64,000 nucleotides of DNA from Porphyrobacter sp. ULC335 (GTDB lineage Bacteria > Pseudomonadota > Alphaproteobacteria > Sphingomonadales > Sphingomonadaceae). The stretch lies in assembly GCF_025917005.1 (NCBI RefSeq), contig NZ_CP078091.1, forward strand, positions 1,116,001-1,180,000, given 5' to 3'. Shown here one piece after another: positions 49,685 to 58,120 of this stretch. Under the pieces are notes generated by a model. It was not told the DNA's origin, did no database searches, and worked only from the letters and a program-made list of their open reading frames with translations. The position numbers were made by a program, and so were the translations under genes. Position 1 is the first letter of the stretch. Each line of letters opens with the position of its first letter.

Positions 49685-52609
49685 TCAGGGCCGCCCGGCG
49701 GGGGTGCCATCTCTGGTTGCGGTAAGTCCCTGACCCTCGGCGAGGAGCGTTGTGGCGAGCGCCGTGCAGGTTGCAGCATCCGCGCCCGCGACCAGCGCCC
49801 GTTCGAGCGCCGCGGCCGCTTCGCCCAGAGGGGCTTCATCGAACATCGCTGCCGTGCCTGCGATCCGGTGGAGCATTCGCGCCAGATCGCCCGCACGTTC
49901 ATCAGGCGTCGTGCCCGTTCCGGCCAGCCAGCCCTCTCCGAGCCCGGCCTCCACCGCCACAATCGCCTCGCGCCGCCGCGCCTGCCAGCGTGCCACGAGC
50001 CGCGGGGATCGCGCCATCGCCGATGCCCGCGCGGCGGCAGGCATGGCCGCGTTGCCGGGACCCGGCGGGCCAAGCTCGTCCGCTTCGACGATCCACGTCG
50101 GCAGCCAGCGCTGCAATGTGCGGGCGAGCTGGGCGAACACCACGGGCTTGGCGAGATGCCCCTGCATCCCCGCCGCGCGTGCCGCTGCAACATCCTCCGG
50201 GTAGGCATTGGCGGTCAGCGCGATCACCGGCAGCAGGCCCGGCCCGATCCCCTCGGCGCGGATCGCGCGCGTTGCGGCGAGTCCGTCACAATCAGGCATC
50301 TGCACATCCATCAGCACCAGATTATAGGGCCGCCCGCGCATGATCGAATCGATCACCATCGCGATGGCCTCGTTCCCGTCATGCGCCTGATCGACCTCCT
50401 GCCCGCAGCGTTCGAGCATCTCGCTGACCAGCAGGCGGTTAATGTCGTGATCCTCGACCAGCAGGATGCGCGAAGGCGCCAGCGCGCGCGGCGGCAGTTC
50501 GGGCGAGGGCGTGACTTCGGGCAGGATATCGTCGGCCACCGGCGGTGCGAGCGTGGCGGGGAGCACCAGCGTGAAGCGTGACCCTTCGCCAGGCGTGCTG
50601 TCCACCTCGATCCGCCCGCCGAGCAACGCGGCGAGCTGGCGGCTGATCGACAGGCCAAGCCCGGTTCCGCCAAAGCGCCGGGCCGTATCGGCCTCGCCCT
50701 GGGTAAAGGGATGGAAGATCGTTTCAAGTTGGCGCGGACTGATCCCGATGCCGCTATCGGCAACCGTGACACGCACTTCGTTACGGCTGATGCGATAGCT
50801 CACGCGGATATGGCCTGCTTCGGTGAACTTGACCGCGTTGCCGATGAGATTGAGCAGGATCTGCCGCAGCCGCAGCCCATCGGTCAGCACCCAGGGCGCG
50901 CGCGCTTCGCCGGGGCGGGGGTCCGGCTCCTCGCCGCCCTCCCATGCGAGTTCCAAGGTCAGCCCCTTGCGCTCGGCCGCGGGGCGGTGGAGCGCGGCGC
51001 ATTCCGCCAGGCTGGCGTGCAGATCGACCGGCGCAGGGTCGATCGCGAACTGCCCGCTCTCGATCTTGGAGAGGTCGAGCACATCGTTGAGGAGCATCAT
51101 CATCGACCGGCCCGACTGCACGATCAGCTCGGCAAAGCGGCGCTGATCGTCGGCAAGATCGCCCTGCAACATCAGTTCGGCAAAGCCCAGCACCCCGTTC
51201 ATGGGCGTGCGGATCTCATGGCTCATATTGGCGAGGAATTCGGACTTGGCCCGCGCCGCATTCTCGGCATGGCGGCGCGCGCGGGTGAGAAGCAGTTCCA
51301 GCTCGACCCGCTCGGTCACGTCGCGCGCGGCGACCACCACGCCTTCGCGCGCGCCTGTTTCGGGATTGCAGACGACCGCGCAATCGGCCTCGATGAACAC
51401 GGGCGAACCATCGGGAGCATCGGCGAAACGGCGATAGGTCACCCGCTCGCGATCGCTTTCGCCCTCAAGCAGCCGTTGCAGCGCCTGCACCGCGCGGTCA
51501 TGCGCATCGGGATGCAGGCGTGCTGTGACGTGACGGCCCACGAAGGTTTCCGGCTGCGTTTGCATCACATCGCGGACCGAAGGCGAGGCATAGGTGCACA
51601 CCCCCGCCAGATCGAAGCGCAGGATCGCATCACTGATATTCTCGGCCAGCAGATCGACCTCGCGCTTGCCCGCTTCGAGCCGCGCCCTGATCCGGTCACG
51701 CCCGGCAAGGATCGCGGCCACGGGGAGTCCGGTCAGGAAATTGGCGGCAATGAAGGCCTGAAGCAGGTGCAGTTCGGCAATGGCCGTGCCGCTCGCCGCT
51801 GCGATTGGCCCCAAACCGACAAGGGTCATCACCCCCGCCACTACCGCCACCCCCACCACGTTGAGCGCGCTGCCGAGGCTGCCGAGCCGGAAGGCGTGCA
51901 GCAGGGTGACCGGCTGGATCAGGAACAGCAGCGGATAATGCGTCTGGTTGAACACCAGGAAGGCGCTGACCATTCCCCCGCAGAGCAGGGCTGCGCTCTC
52001 CAGCGGGCGGGCCGGGGCAGGGGCGAGCCGGCCGGCGAAGCGATCAACCAGCAGCAGCGCCACTGGAACGATCAGCAGCATCGCCATGCTTTCGGTGAGG
52101 AACCACGCCATCGCTCCGGCGCGCAGCTGATCGACGCTGCTGCCCATTACCGGCAGGACGACGAGCGCCGAGAGCAACGGGCCAATCAGTCCGCCCGCCC
52201 AGACGAAGCGGGCCAAATCGCCGATGCGGTTCATATCCGGCGCCCGTCGTCCCGCGACGCGGGTCAGCGCCAGCACGGCGATGATCTCCACCAGATTGGC
52301 AAAGGAGAACAGCACCGCGGTCTGATCGGGCAGCTGCACCACGGCGTTGGCCGCGAGGCTGGCGGCCAGGCAGGCGAGCAGGAACGGCACCTCGCACCGC
52401 AACCGCGCGCGCAACAGGAAGGCAACCACGCAGGCATTGGGCAGCCAGATCGGGCTGACGGTGTCGCCCGCATGGGCCAGCATAAGGCTGAGGCAGGCAA
52501 AGGCGAGATATCCCGCACCGCCGATCAGCGCCGCGGCGAGGCTTCTGCGGTCGATGGGCCCGGTGGCAATCCCGGCAAGGTGCGCCCGGTGCCAAAGGGA
52601 TGATGTCAC
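49685..52609 (-). CDS. MASE1 hybrid sensor histidine kinase with receiver and HPt domains
   Basis: About 974 residues from GTG 52609; the frame is open to 52720, so the start is uncertain. The N-terminal MASE1 membrane domain has about eight helices (residues about 15-300, including VSPIWLPNACVVAFLLR). Then come a PAS/PAC domain (about 320-445), HisKA with the phospho-His in FLANMSHEIRTPMNGVL, HATPase with N box NLIGNAVKF, DSGIGIS and GGTGLGLSI, a receiver with VEDHDINR, phospho-Asp in VLMDVQMPDCDG and Lys in LAKP, and a C-terminal HPt domain with LHRIAGTAAMFD. All steps of a phosphorelay up to the final regulator are in one chain. MASE1 senses unknown small ligands in the membrane. No partner regulator gene is adjacent. 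Confidence 0.92.
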   Translation of the reverse strand: MTSSLWHRAHLAGIATGPIDRRSLAAALIGGAGYLAFACLSLMLAHAGDTVSPIWLPNACVVAFLLRARLRCEVPFLLACLAASLAANAVVQLPDQTAVLFSFANLVEIIAVLALTRVAGRRAPDMNRIGDLARFVWAGGLIGPLLSALVVLPVMGSSVDQLRAGAMAWFLTESMAMLLIVPVALLLVDRFAGRLAPAPARPLESAALLCGGMVSAFLVFNQTHYPLLFLIQPVTLLHAFRLGSLGSALNVVGVAVVAGVMTLVGLGPIAAASGTAIAELHLLQAFIAANFLTGLPVAAILAGRDRIRARLEAGKREVDLLAENISDAILRFDLAGVCTYASPSVRDVMQTQPETFVGRHVTARLHPDAHDRAVQALQRLLEGESDRERVTYRRFADAPDGSPVFIEADCAVVCNPETGAREGVVVAARDVTERVELELLLTRARRHAENAARAKSEFLANMSHEIRTPMNGVLGFAELMLQGDLADDQRRFAELIVQSGRSMMMLLNDVLDLSKIESGQFAIDPAPVDLHASLAECAALHRPAAERKGLTLELAWEGGEEPDPRPGEARAPWVLTDGLRLRQILLNLIGNAVKFTEAGHIRVSYRISRNEVRVTVADSGIGISPRQLETIFHPFTQGEADTARRFGGTGLGLSISRQLAALLGGRIEVDSTPGEGSRFTLVLPATLAPPVADDILPEVTPSPELPPRALAPSRILLVEDHDINRLLVSEMLERCGQEVDQAHDGNEAIAMVIDSIMRGRPYNLVLMDVQMPDCDGLAATRAIRAEGIGPGLLPVIALTANAYPEDVAAARAAGMQGHLAKPVVFAQLARTLQRWLPTWIVEADELGPPGPGNAAMPAAARASAMARSPRLVARWQARRREAIVAVEAGLGEGWLAGTGTTPDERAGDLARMLHRIAGTAAMFDEAPLGEAAAALERALVAGADAATCTALATTLLAEGQGLTATRDGTPAGRP

Positions 52610-52920
52610 GCTATCGCCGCTGATGGGCGAAGCGGTGCTGGCGCTTTTCGAAGTTTGCTTGCCCCATGCGAAAGGCCCGGAGCGGCGACGTGCAAAGCGT
52701 GTCCGAGCGGGCAAGGGCATGCCTTCGGCAACCGCTTCCCCTTGGGCGAAGTCGGCGTCGGCGTCCGGCGGGGCGGTTCCGCCGGGCCACTCCTGATCCA
52801 GTGCGCGCTCGATCGCTGCGCTCCATCGCCAATTGCTGGGGCTTTGCTATAATCGGGTCTCGGCGATTGCGCGGAAAACCACATCCGGAACGGATCGATC
52901 GGAGGGGCAGGCTGGCAGAT
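52610..52920. other. 310-bp intergenic region between divergent kinase and tonB genes
   Basis: No gene is seen. It must contain both promoters. One REP-like hairpin, CCGGCGG with a 7-base loop and CCGCCGG, lies at 52765-52785 within a GC-rich stretch that has repeated GTCGGC/GTCCGGC. An alternative start of the kinase (to 52720) would use part of it. Confidence 0.5.
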
Positions 52921-53646
52921 ATGGCGACCAAGGAGACCTTCGGCGCGCGCAAGCGGCGGCTGAGCTGGCCGCTGATTGCGGGCATCGTGCTGCTGCACAT
53001 CGCCGCGCTCTATGGCCTCGCGCGTGCGCTGGCGCCCGATATGACCGCCGCTGTCGAGCGCGAGGTCGTGGCCGCCTTCAACCTTTCCCCGCCCGAGCCT
53101 CCGGCTCCGCCTCCGCCGGAGAATCAGTCCGAACCGGATGAAGGCGCGCAGGGCGATCCCGGGCGCGACGCCGTGGCAAAGCCTGTCACCAGCCAGCCGC
53201 CCAAGGTGCGGGTGAAGAAGGACGATCCGCTGCCCCGCGCGTCGTCAACCGGCACGGCCAACCAGTCGGGCGCGGCGGCGGCGGGCGATGGCACCGGCGC
53301 GGCGGGTAGCGGGCTGGGCACCGGCAGCGGCAACAGCGGGAGCGGGCGCGGGGGGATTGCGGTGTCGAAACCCGTCCACATCTCCGGCCGGATCGATAAT
53401 GCCCGCGACTTTCCCGTTCCGCCTGGCGGGCGGGACGCACGGCGCGGGACGCAGGTGATCGTTCGCGTGGTTGTCGGCACCGATGGCCGCGCGCGCGATT
53501 GCGCGGTGGTCCGCCCCAGTCCCGATGCCGAGGCCGATCGCATCACCTGCCGGCTGGTCGAGACGCGCCTCGGCTTCCGTCCGGCGATGGACGCCCAAGG
53601 CAATCCGGTTGCCGCTCCGTTCTACTGGCGCCAACAGTGGTTCTGA
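52921..53646 (+). CDS. TonB energy transducer
   Basis: A 241-residue protein started at ATG 52921. It has a short cytoplasmic N-terminus, one membrane helix (WPLIAGIVLLHIAALYGLARAL) with the Ser/His face typical of TonB anchors, a Pro/Glu- then Gly/Ser-rich periplasmic linker, and a C-terminal TonB domain (VSKPVHISGRIDNARDFPVPPGGRDARRGTQVIVRVVVGTDGRARDCAVVRPSPDAEADRITCRLVETRLGFRPA). It transmits the proton gradient to outer-membrane receptors. No exbB/exbD genes are adjacent. The 1180-residue receptor gene lies about 3.4 kb away, with the kinase between. Confidence 0.87.
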   Translation: MATKETFGARKRRLSWPLIAGIVLLHIAALYGLARALAPDMTAAVEREVVAAFNLSPPEPPAPPPPENQSEPDEGAQGDPGRDAVAKPVTSQPPKVRVKKDDPLPRASSTGTANQSGAAAAGDGTGAAGSGLGTGSGNSGSGRGGIAVSKPVHISGRIDNARDFPVPPGGRDARRGTQVIVRVVVGTDGRARDCAVVRPSPDAEADRITCRLVETRLGFRPAMDAQGNPVAAPFYWRQQWF

Positions 53647-53732
53647 TGCGACCGACGGCGGAATAATCCGAAGGTCAGACTCGTTTCCGCAAGGCGAATT
53701 GCTATAGCCAGCTGCAAACGAGGGGTATTCGA

Positions 53733-54773
53733 GTGTCAGTGATACATCCGGTCATCCTGTGCGGGGGCAGCGGCACGCGGCTCTGGCCGGTCAGCCGCAA
53801 GGCTGTTCCCAAGCCGTTCCTGCCGCTGGTGAGCGAAGAGACGCTGTTTCAGCAGGCCGTGCGCCGGGTGGCAGGCGATGGCGGCTTTGCCCCGCCGATG
53901 GTGGTGGCAGGCGCGGCCCATGCCGATCTCATCATGGCGCAGTGGGGCGATACGCCCGGCGCGCGGCTGGTGATCGAACCGGCAGCCAAGAACACCGCCC
54001 CCGCCATCGCGCTCGCCGCCGCCTTGCTGCCCGAGGACGCGGTGATGCTGGTCTGCCCGAGCGACCACCACATTGCGGACACCGATGCCTTCCGCGCCGC
54101 CGCGTATGCCGCCGCGGCGCTGGCGCGCGAGGATTACCTCGTCAGCTTCGGCATCGCGGCTGACCGGCCCGAGACCGGCTATGGCTACCTGCGGCGCGGC
54201 GAGCCCCTGCCGGGCGGCTATGCGATCCGCGAATTCGTTGAAAAGCCCGATCTGGCGCGCGCCGAGGCGTACCTCGCCAGCGGCGAATACAGTTGGAACG
54301 GCGGGATCTTCGCCTTCCGCGCCGGGCACCTGCTCGCCGAACTCGCCGCCCACCGGCCAGAGATGGCGCGGCTGGTGGCCGAAGCGGTGGCAGGCGGCAG
54401 CACCGAGGGCGCCTGCTTCCACCCCGCACCCGGTCCCTTCGCCGCGATTGACGGGGACTCGATCGATTACGCGGTGATGGAGAACACCGCCCGCGCCGCG
54501 ATGGTCCCGGCCGACATGGGCTGGTCCGACATCGGCAACTGGGCCGCGCTCGCCGATGCGCTCGCGGGTGAGGCGGACGGCGCGGGCAATGTGGCGCGCG
54601 GTGCTGCCGACCTCGCCGGGTGCAGCGGCGTATTCGCCATGACCGATGGCCCGCGCATTTCGGCGGTGGGGCTCTCCGATATCTGCATCATCGTCGCCAA
54701 TGGCGAGGTGCTGGTCACCACCCGCGACGGCGCGCAGGCTGTCGGCAAGCTGCCGGGAGCGCTGAACCAGTGA
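53733..54773 (+). CDS. manC: Mannose-1-phosphate guanylyltransferase
   Basis: A 346-residue nucleotidyltransferase starting at GTG 53733 with GAGGGG upstream. It opens HPVILCGGSGTRLWPVSRKAVPKPFLPL (the nucleotide-binding GGSGTRLWP loop), followed by EPAAKNTAPAIALAAALL, CPSDHHI, PETGYGYLRRGEPL, FVEKPDLARAEAYLASGEYSWNGGIFAFRAG and DMGWSDIGNWAAL, all typical of ManC. It makes GDP-mannose from GTP and mannose-1-phosphate for polysaccharide synthesis. It lacks the fused isomerase domain of the larger type; the isomerase is the next gene, overlapping by one base (TGATG). Confidence 0.93.
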   Translation: MSVIHPVILCGGSGTRLWPVSRKAVPKPFLPLVSEETLFQQAVRRVAGDGGFAPPMVVAGAAHADLIMAQWGDTPGARLVIEPAAKNTAPAIALAAALLPEDAVMLVCPSDHHIADTDAFRAAAYAAAALAREDYLVSFGIAADRPETGYGYLRRGEPLPGGYAIREFVEKPDLARAEAYLASGEYSWNGGIFAFRAGHLLAELAAHRPEMARLVAEAVAGGSTEGACFHPAPGPFAAIDGDSIDYAVMENTARAAMVPADMGWSDIGNWAALADALAGEADGAGNVARGAADLAGCSGVFAMTDGPRISAVGLSDICIIVANGEVLVTTRDGAQAVGKLPGALNQ

Positions 54774-55570
54774 TGGCGCGTCAGCTCCCGACGCGGATGG
54801 TCGACAAGGTGTGGGGCCGCGATGTGCTGCCCGCGCCCTTCGCCGCGCCGCCGGGAGAGCGGATCGGCGAGATCTGGTTCGAACCTCCACCCGAAGTGCC
54901 GCAGGTGCTGGTCAAATACCTGTTCACCTCGGAGAAGCTGTCGGTGCAGGTCCACCCGTCGGACGCGACGGCGTTGCCCGGCGAGGCGGGCAAGGAAGAA
55001 TGCTGGCTGGTGCTGGATGCCGAGCCTGACGCACGGCTGGCGATCGGGTTCGAGCGGGAGGTGACACCTGCCGAGATCGAAGCGGCAGCAAAGGACGGCA
55101 CGATCGAGACGCTGCTGACCTGGCATCCCGCGCAGCCCGGCGATCTGTTCTACCTGCCCGCAGGCACTGTTCACGCGATCGGCCCCGGCCTGTCGCTGGT
55201 CGAGGTGCAGCAGACCTCGGACACCACCTTCCGCCTCTACGATTATGGCCGCCCGCGCGAGCTTCATCTCGAACGCGCGCTGGCTGTGGCCGAGGGCACG
55301 CCCTACGCCGCACAGCATCGCCGCACGATTGCCGATGGCCCGGTGCTGGTCGATGGTCCGCATTTCCGGCTCGACCGGGTAGAGGGCGCGCCTGACGCGG
55401 CGACCATGGCGGCCTATCCGGGCGCGCTGCTGGTGCTGCCGCTGGCGGGAGAGGTGGCCGCAAAGGATGGATCGGCGCGCGCGGGGGCAGGGGAGTGCCT
55501 TGTGGCTCATGGCCTCGGCACCCTCGATTTCAGCGGCGCGGGTGTGACCTTGCTGACGCGTTCGGCCTGA
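54773..55570 (+). CDS. manA: Class I mannose-6-phosphate isomerase
   Basis: A 265-residue cupin enzyme started at ATG 54773, overlapping the manC stop codon by one base. Zinc ligands are in SVQVHPSDATA (Gln and His), KEECWLVLD (Glu) and GTVHAIGPG (His). VDKVWGRDVLPAPF opens the protein. It interconverts fructose-6-phosphate and mannose-6-phosphate and so feeds GDP-mannose synthesis by the previous gene. No phosphomannomutase gene is in the window. It converges with bphP three bases past its stop codon. Confidence 0.92.
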   Translation: MARQLPTRMVDKVWGRDVLPAPFAAPPGERIGEIWFEPPPEVPQVLVKYLFTSEKLSVQVHPSDATALPGEAGKEECWLVLDAEPDARLAIGFEREVTPAEIEAAAKDGTIETLLTWHPAQPGDLFYLPAGTVHAIGPGLSLVEVQQTSDTTFRLYDYGRPRELHLERALAVAEGTPYAAQHRRTIADGPVLVDGPHFRLDRVEGAPDAATMAAYPGALLVLPLAGEVAAKDGSARAGAGECLVAHGLGTLDFSGAGVTLLTRSA

Positions 55571-55573
55571 CCT

Positions 55574-58120
55574 TTACGCCTCGACCAGCAGCCGCTCGAT
55601 CTCGGTCATGCCATAGGGTTTGCGCAGCACCGCTTCCGCGCCCATCCGCTCGAACCCGCCCGCCGCTTCGGCGTAGCCCGTGGCCAGCACGAAGCGCACG
55701 CCCGCTGCACGCAGGGCATCGGCAATCGGTTCGGAGGATTCGCCGCCGAGATTGAAGTCGATGATCGCGAATTCCCAGTGGCTCTCGGCAATCGCGGCGA
55801 GCGCGCCGGTGACCGAACTTTCCAGCCGCACCTCGGCCACGCCAAGGCGTTTCAGGTTCTCTTCGGTGTCGAGCGCGATGATGATGCTGTCCTCCACCAC
55901 CAGCACCCGCGCCGGATGGGCGCCCGATGGGCTGGCCGGATCGCGCAGCGGCTCGCGCGGGCGCGGGGGGATGCTGCTTGCGCCCGCTTCGGGGAGAGCG
56001 AGATAGCGCGCCGGCACGAGGAAATCGGCCTCCACCCCCGTCAGCTTGTAGCGCACGTCCGCCTCGCCCTGAAGGTCGTGGGGGATCGAGCGGGTGATGA
56101 TCGTCGATCCGAAGCCGTGGCGGGTCGGCGCGGTGACCGGCGGGCCGCCCGCCTCGCGCCAGCGCAGCGCAAGATCGCCGAAAGCGGTGCGCGCAAGGCT
56201 CACCTCGATGGTTCCGGCGCGGGCCGAAAGGCTGCCATATTTGGCGCTGTTGGTGGCAAGTTCGTGCACCACCAACGCAAGGATGGTGTAGGCCTCGGGC
56301 GTGACCAGCACATCATCGCCGCTCAGCCGGAAGCGCGCGCGCTCCGCGCCGCCATAGGGGGCGAGTTCCGCTGCGATCAGCTGGGCGAGGCTTGCCGGGC
56401 CCCAGTTCTTGGCGGTGATATTGTCATGCGCCGCCGCCAGTGCGGCAATTCGCCCGCCGATGATCGCGGCAAAGCCGGGAACGCTCAGCGCCTCGGCCTG
56501 CGATTGCGATACCAGCGCGCGGATCAGCCCGAGGATATTGCGCACCCGGTGGTTGAGCTCGGCGATCAGCAGGTCCTGCTGTTCGGCCGCGCGGGCACGT
56601 TCGCGGGTCAGATCCTCGCTCATGCGCAGGATCACCTCGATCAGCGTGCGGCGCAGGCGCGCGGCGATCTCGCATTCGTCGGCGCTCCATTCGGCACTGT
56701 GGCCGCGCACGGTCTCCTGCCACGCTGCAAAGCTGGCGCGCGGCTGGAGCAGTTCGCCCGGCGCTGCGGCCGCCTTCGCCGGATCGCCTGCCCAGGTGAT
56801 GACCCGTTCCAGCGGACGGCGCCACAGCACCAGCGCATCGCGGGTACCGCGCGACAGGGGCAGCACCAGAGCGCCCGCCGCACGTTGGGTGAAACAGGCG
56901 GCATCTTTGATCTGGTCGGCCAGCCGCGTGGTCGAATGGGTCGCCCCGCCCAGCGTGCTGGCGAGCAGCGGCGCGATGGCGCGGAACTCCGCCTCTGCGG
57001 GCGCATCGCCGCTGGCGCGGTATTCGCCATCGGCGAAGAGCGATATGCCGTCATGCTGGATCGTGCCGTGCAGCAGCTCCTCGATCATCGGCAGACTGTC
57101 CGCCAGGGTCACACCCCCGGCGAGGCGCAGCAGCAGCCGGTCGTTCAACTGCCGCGCCCGTTCGCGCAAGGCTTCGGCCTGCGCCACCAGAATGCGATCA
57201 AGCATCAGCGAGAAGGTCTGGCTGAGCAGTTCGGCCACGGTGCGCAGCGAGTAGGGCGGCAGGCGGGCTTCGCGGTGGTGGCAGGAGATCATCCCCCACA
57301 GCCGGTCGTGCCGCACGATCGCAATCGCCAGCGACGCGCCCACGCCCATGTTGCGCATATAGGCGAGGTGCATCTTCGAGTGCGAACGCAGCATCGACAT
57401 CGACAGGTCGAGCGGGGTGTCCTCCGGCCCGGTGGCAGGGATGATCGGCACGGCGTCCGAATCCATGTCGGCGATGATGCGGAAGCGGTTGCGGCGGAAC
57501 AGTTCGCGGGCCTGTTGCGGGATATCGGCGGCGGGGTAGCGCAGGCCCTTGAACGGTTCGAGAGCCTCGTCGCGGTCTTCAGCGATCACCTCCCCGCTGT
57601 CGTCCGGGTGGAAGCGGTAGATCATCACCCGGTCATAGCCGGTCATCTGCCGCACCAACCGCGCGGCCGTGTCGCACAGTGCGGTGACGGTTCCGGCCCG
57701 TTCGAGCTGGGCGACGACCGGAACGATCATGCTGACATGATCGGCAAAATCATTGCGGGCGTGGGGTTCGAACTCGATCACAGAGAGCCCGCAACTGATA
57801 TGCACCGCGCAGTCGAACAGTTGACCTTTGCCTGTCAAATCAACGCCAAAGCGGCGTTCCAGCGTGTCGATACCGGCAAGGTTGGCGAGCGCGTTGGTGA
57901 GGGTCTCAAATGCGCCGGGCGCGATGATGTCCGCTAACGGCGTTCCGGTCGCGGGGAGGTTTTCCAGCCCGAGAAATTCGGCGACATTGGCCGAGATGTG
58001 CGCCACCCGGCCGTGCTGGTCCGCCGCGATCAATCCGCCGAAGTCCTGCACGGCAGCGATATGGTGGATCGCCTCGCGGTCGCATTCGGTGAGCGTGTCG
58101 TTGCGCTGGTGGAGGTTCAT
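55574..58120 (-). CDS. bphP: Bacteriophytochrome histidine kinase with fused receiver
   Basis: An 848-residue red/far-red photoreceptor started at ATG 58120, overlapping the bphO stop codon (ATGA). The chromophore-binding Cys is Cys13 in LTECDREAIHHIAAVQDFG; the PAS domain spans 15-125 and the GAF domain 140-310 with DIP at 199-201 and His251 in KMHLAYMRNMG. The PHY domain (320-495) has the tongue motif PRASFAAWQE at 460-469. The kinase is of the HWE/HisKA_2 class with phospho-His524 in ELNHRVRNILGLIRAL. A receiver (about 725-845, VLVVEDSIIIALDTEENL; Asp in IIDFNLGGES) closes the protein. Biliverdin comes from the upstream bphO gene. Confidence 0.94.
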   Translation of the reverse strand: MNLHQRNDTLTECDREAIHHIAAVQDFGGLIAADQHGRVAHISANVAEFLGLENLPATGTPLADIIAPGAFETLTNALANLAGIDTLERRFGVDLTGKGQLFDCAVHISCGLSVIEFEPHARNDFADHVSMIVPVVAQLERAGTVTALCDTAARLVRQMTGYDRVMIYRFHPDDSGEVIAEDRDEALEPFKGLRYPAADIPQQARELFRRNRFRIIADMDSDAVPIIPATGPEDTPLDLSMSMLRSHSKMHLAYMRNMGVGASLAIAIVRHDRLWGMISCHHREARLPPYSLRTVAELLSQTFSLMLDRILVAQAEALRERARQLNDRLLLRLAGGVTLADSLPMIEELLHGTIQHDGISLFADGEYRASGDAPAEAEFRAIAPLLASTLGGATHSTTRLADQIKDAACFTQRAAGALVLPLSRGTRDALVLWRRPLERVITWAGDPAKAAAAPGELLQPRASFAAWQETVRGHSAEWSADECEIAARLRRTLIEVILRMSEDLTRERARAAEQQDLLIAELNHRVRNILGLIRALVSQSQAEALSVPGFAAIIGGRIAALAAAHDNITAKNWGPASLAQLIAAELAPYGGAERARFRLSGDDVLVTPEAYTILALVVHELATNSAKYGSLSARAGTIEVSLARTAFGDLALRWREAGGPPVTAPTRHGFGSTIITRSIPHDLQGEADVRYKLTGVEADFLVPARYLALPEAGASSIPPRPREPLRDPASPSGAHPARVLVVEDSIIIALDTEENLKRLGVAEVRLESSVTGALAAIAESHWEFAIIDFNLGGESSEPIADALRAAGVRFVLATGYAEAAGGFERMGAEAVLRKPYGMTEIERLLVEA

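Noticed and set aside
50711-52603. 630-codon open frame opposite the MASE1 kinase
   Set aside because: Kinase, receiver and HPt motifs on the other strand settle the true frame.
53680-53722. CTCGTTT...AAACGAG inverted repeat before manC as operator
   Set aside because: Arms of only 7 bp, 29 bp apart, are expected by chance in such a window; no further support.
55778-57937. 719-codon open frame opposite bphP
   Set aside because: All phytochrome motifs are on the other strand; the antisense product is low in complexity and without motifs.
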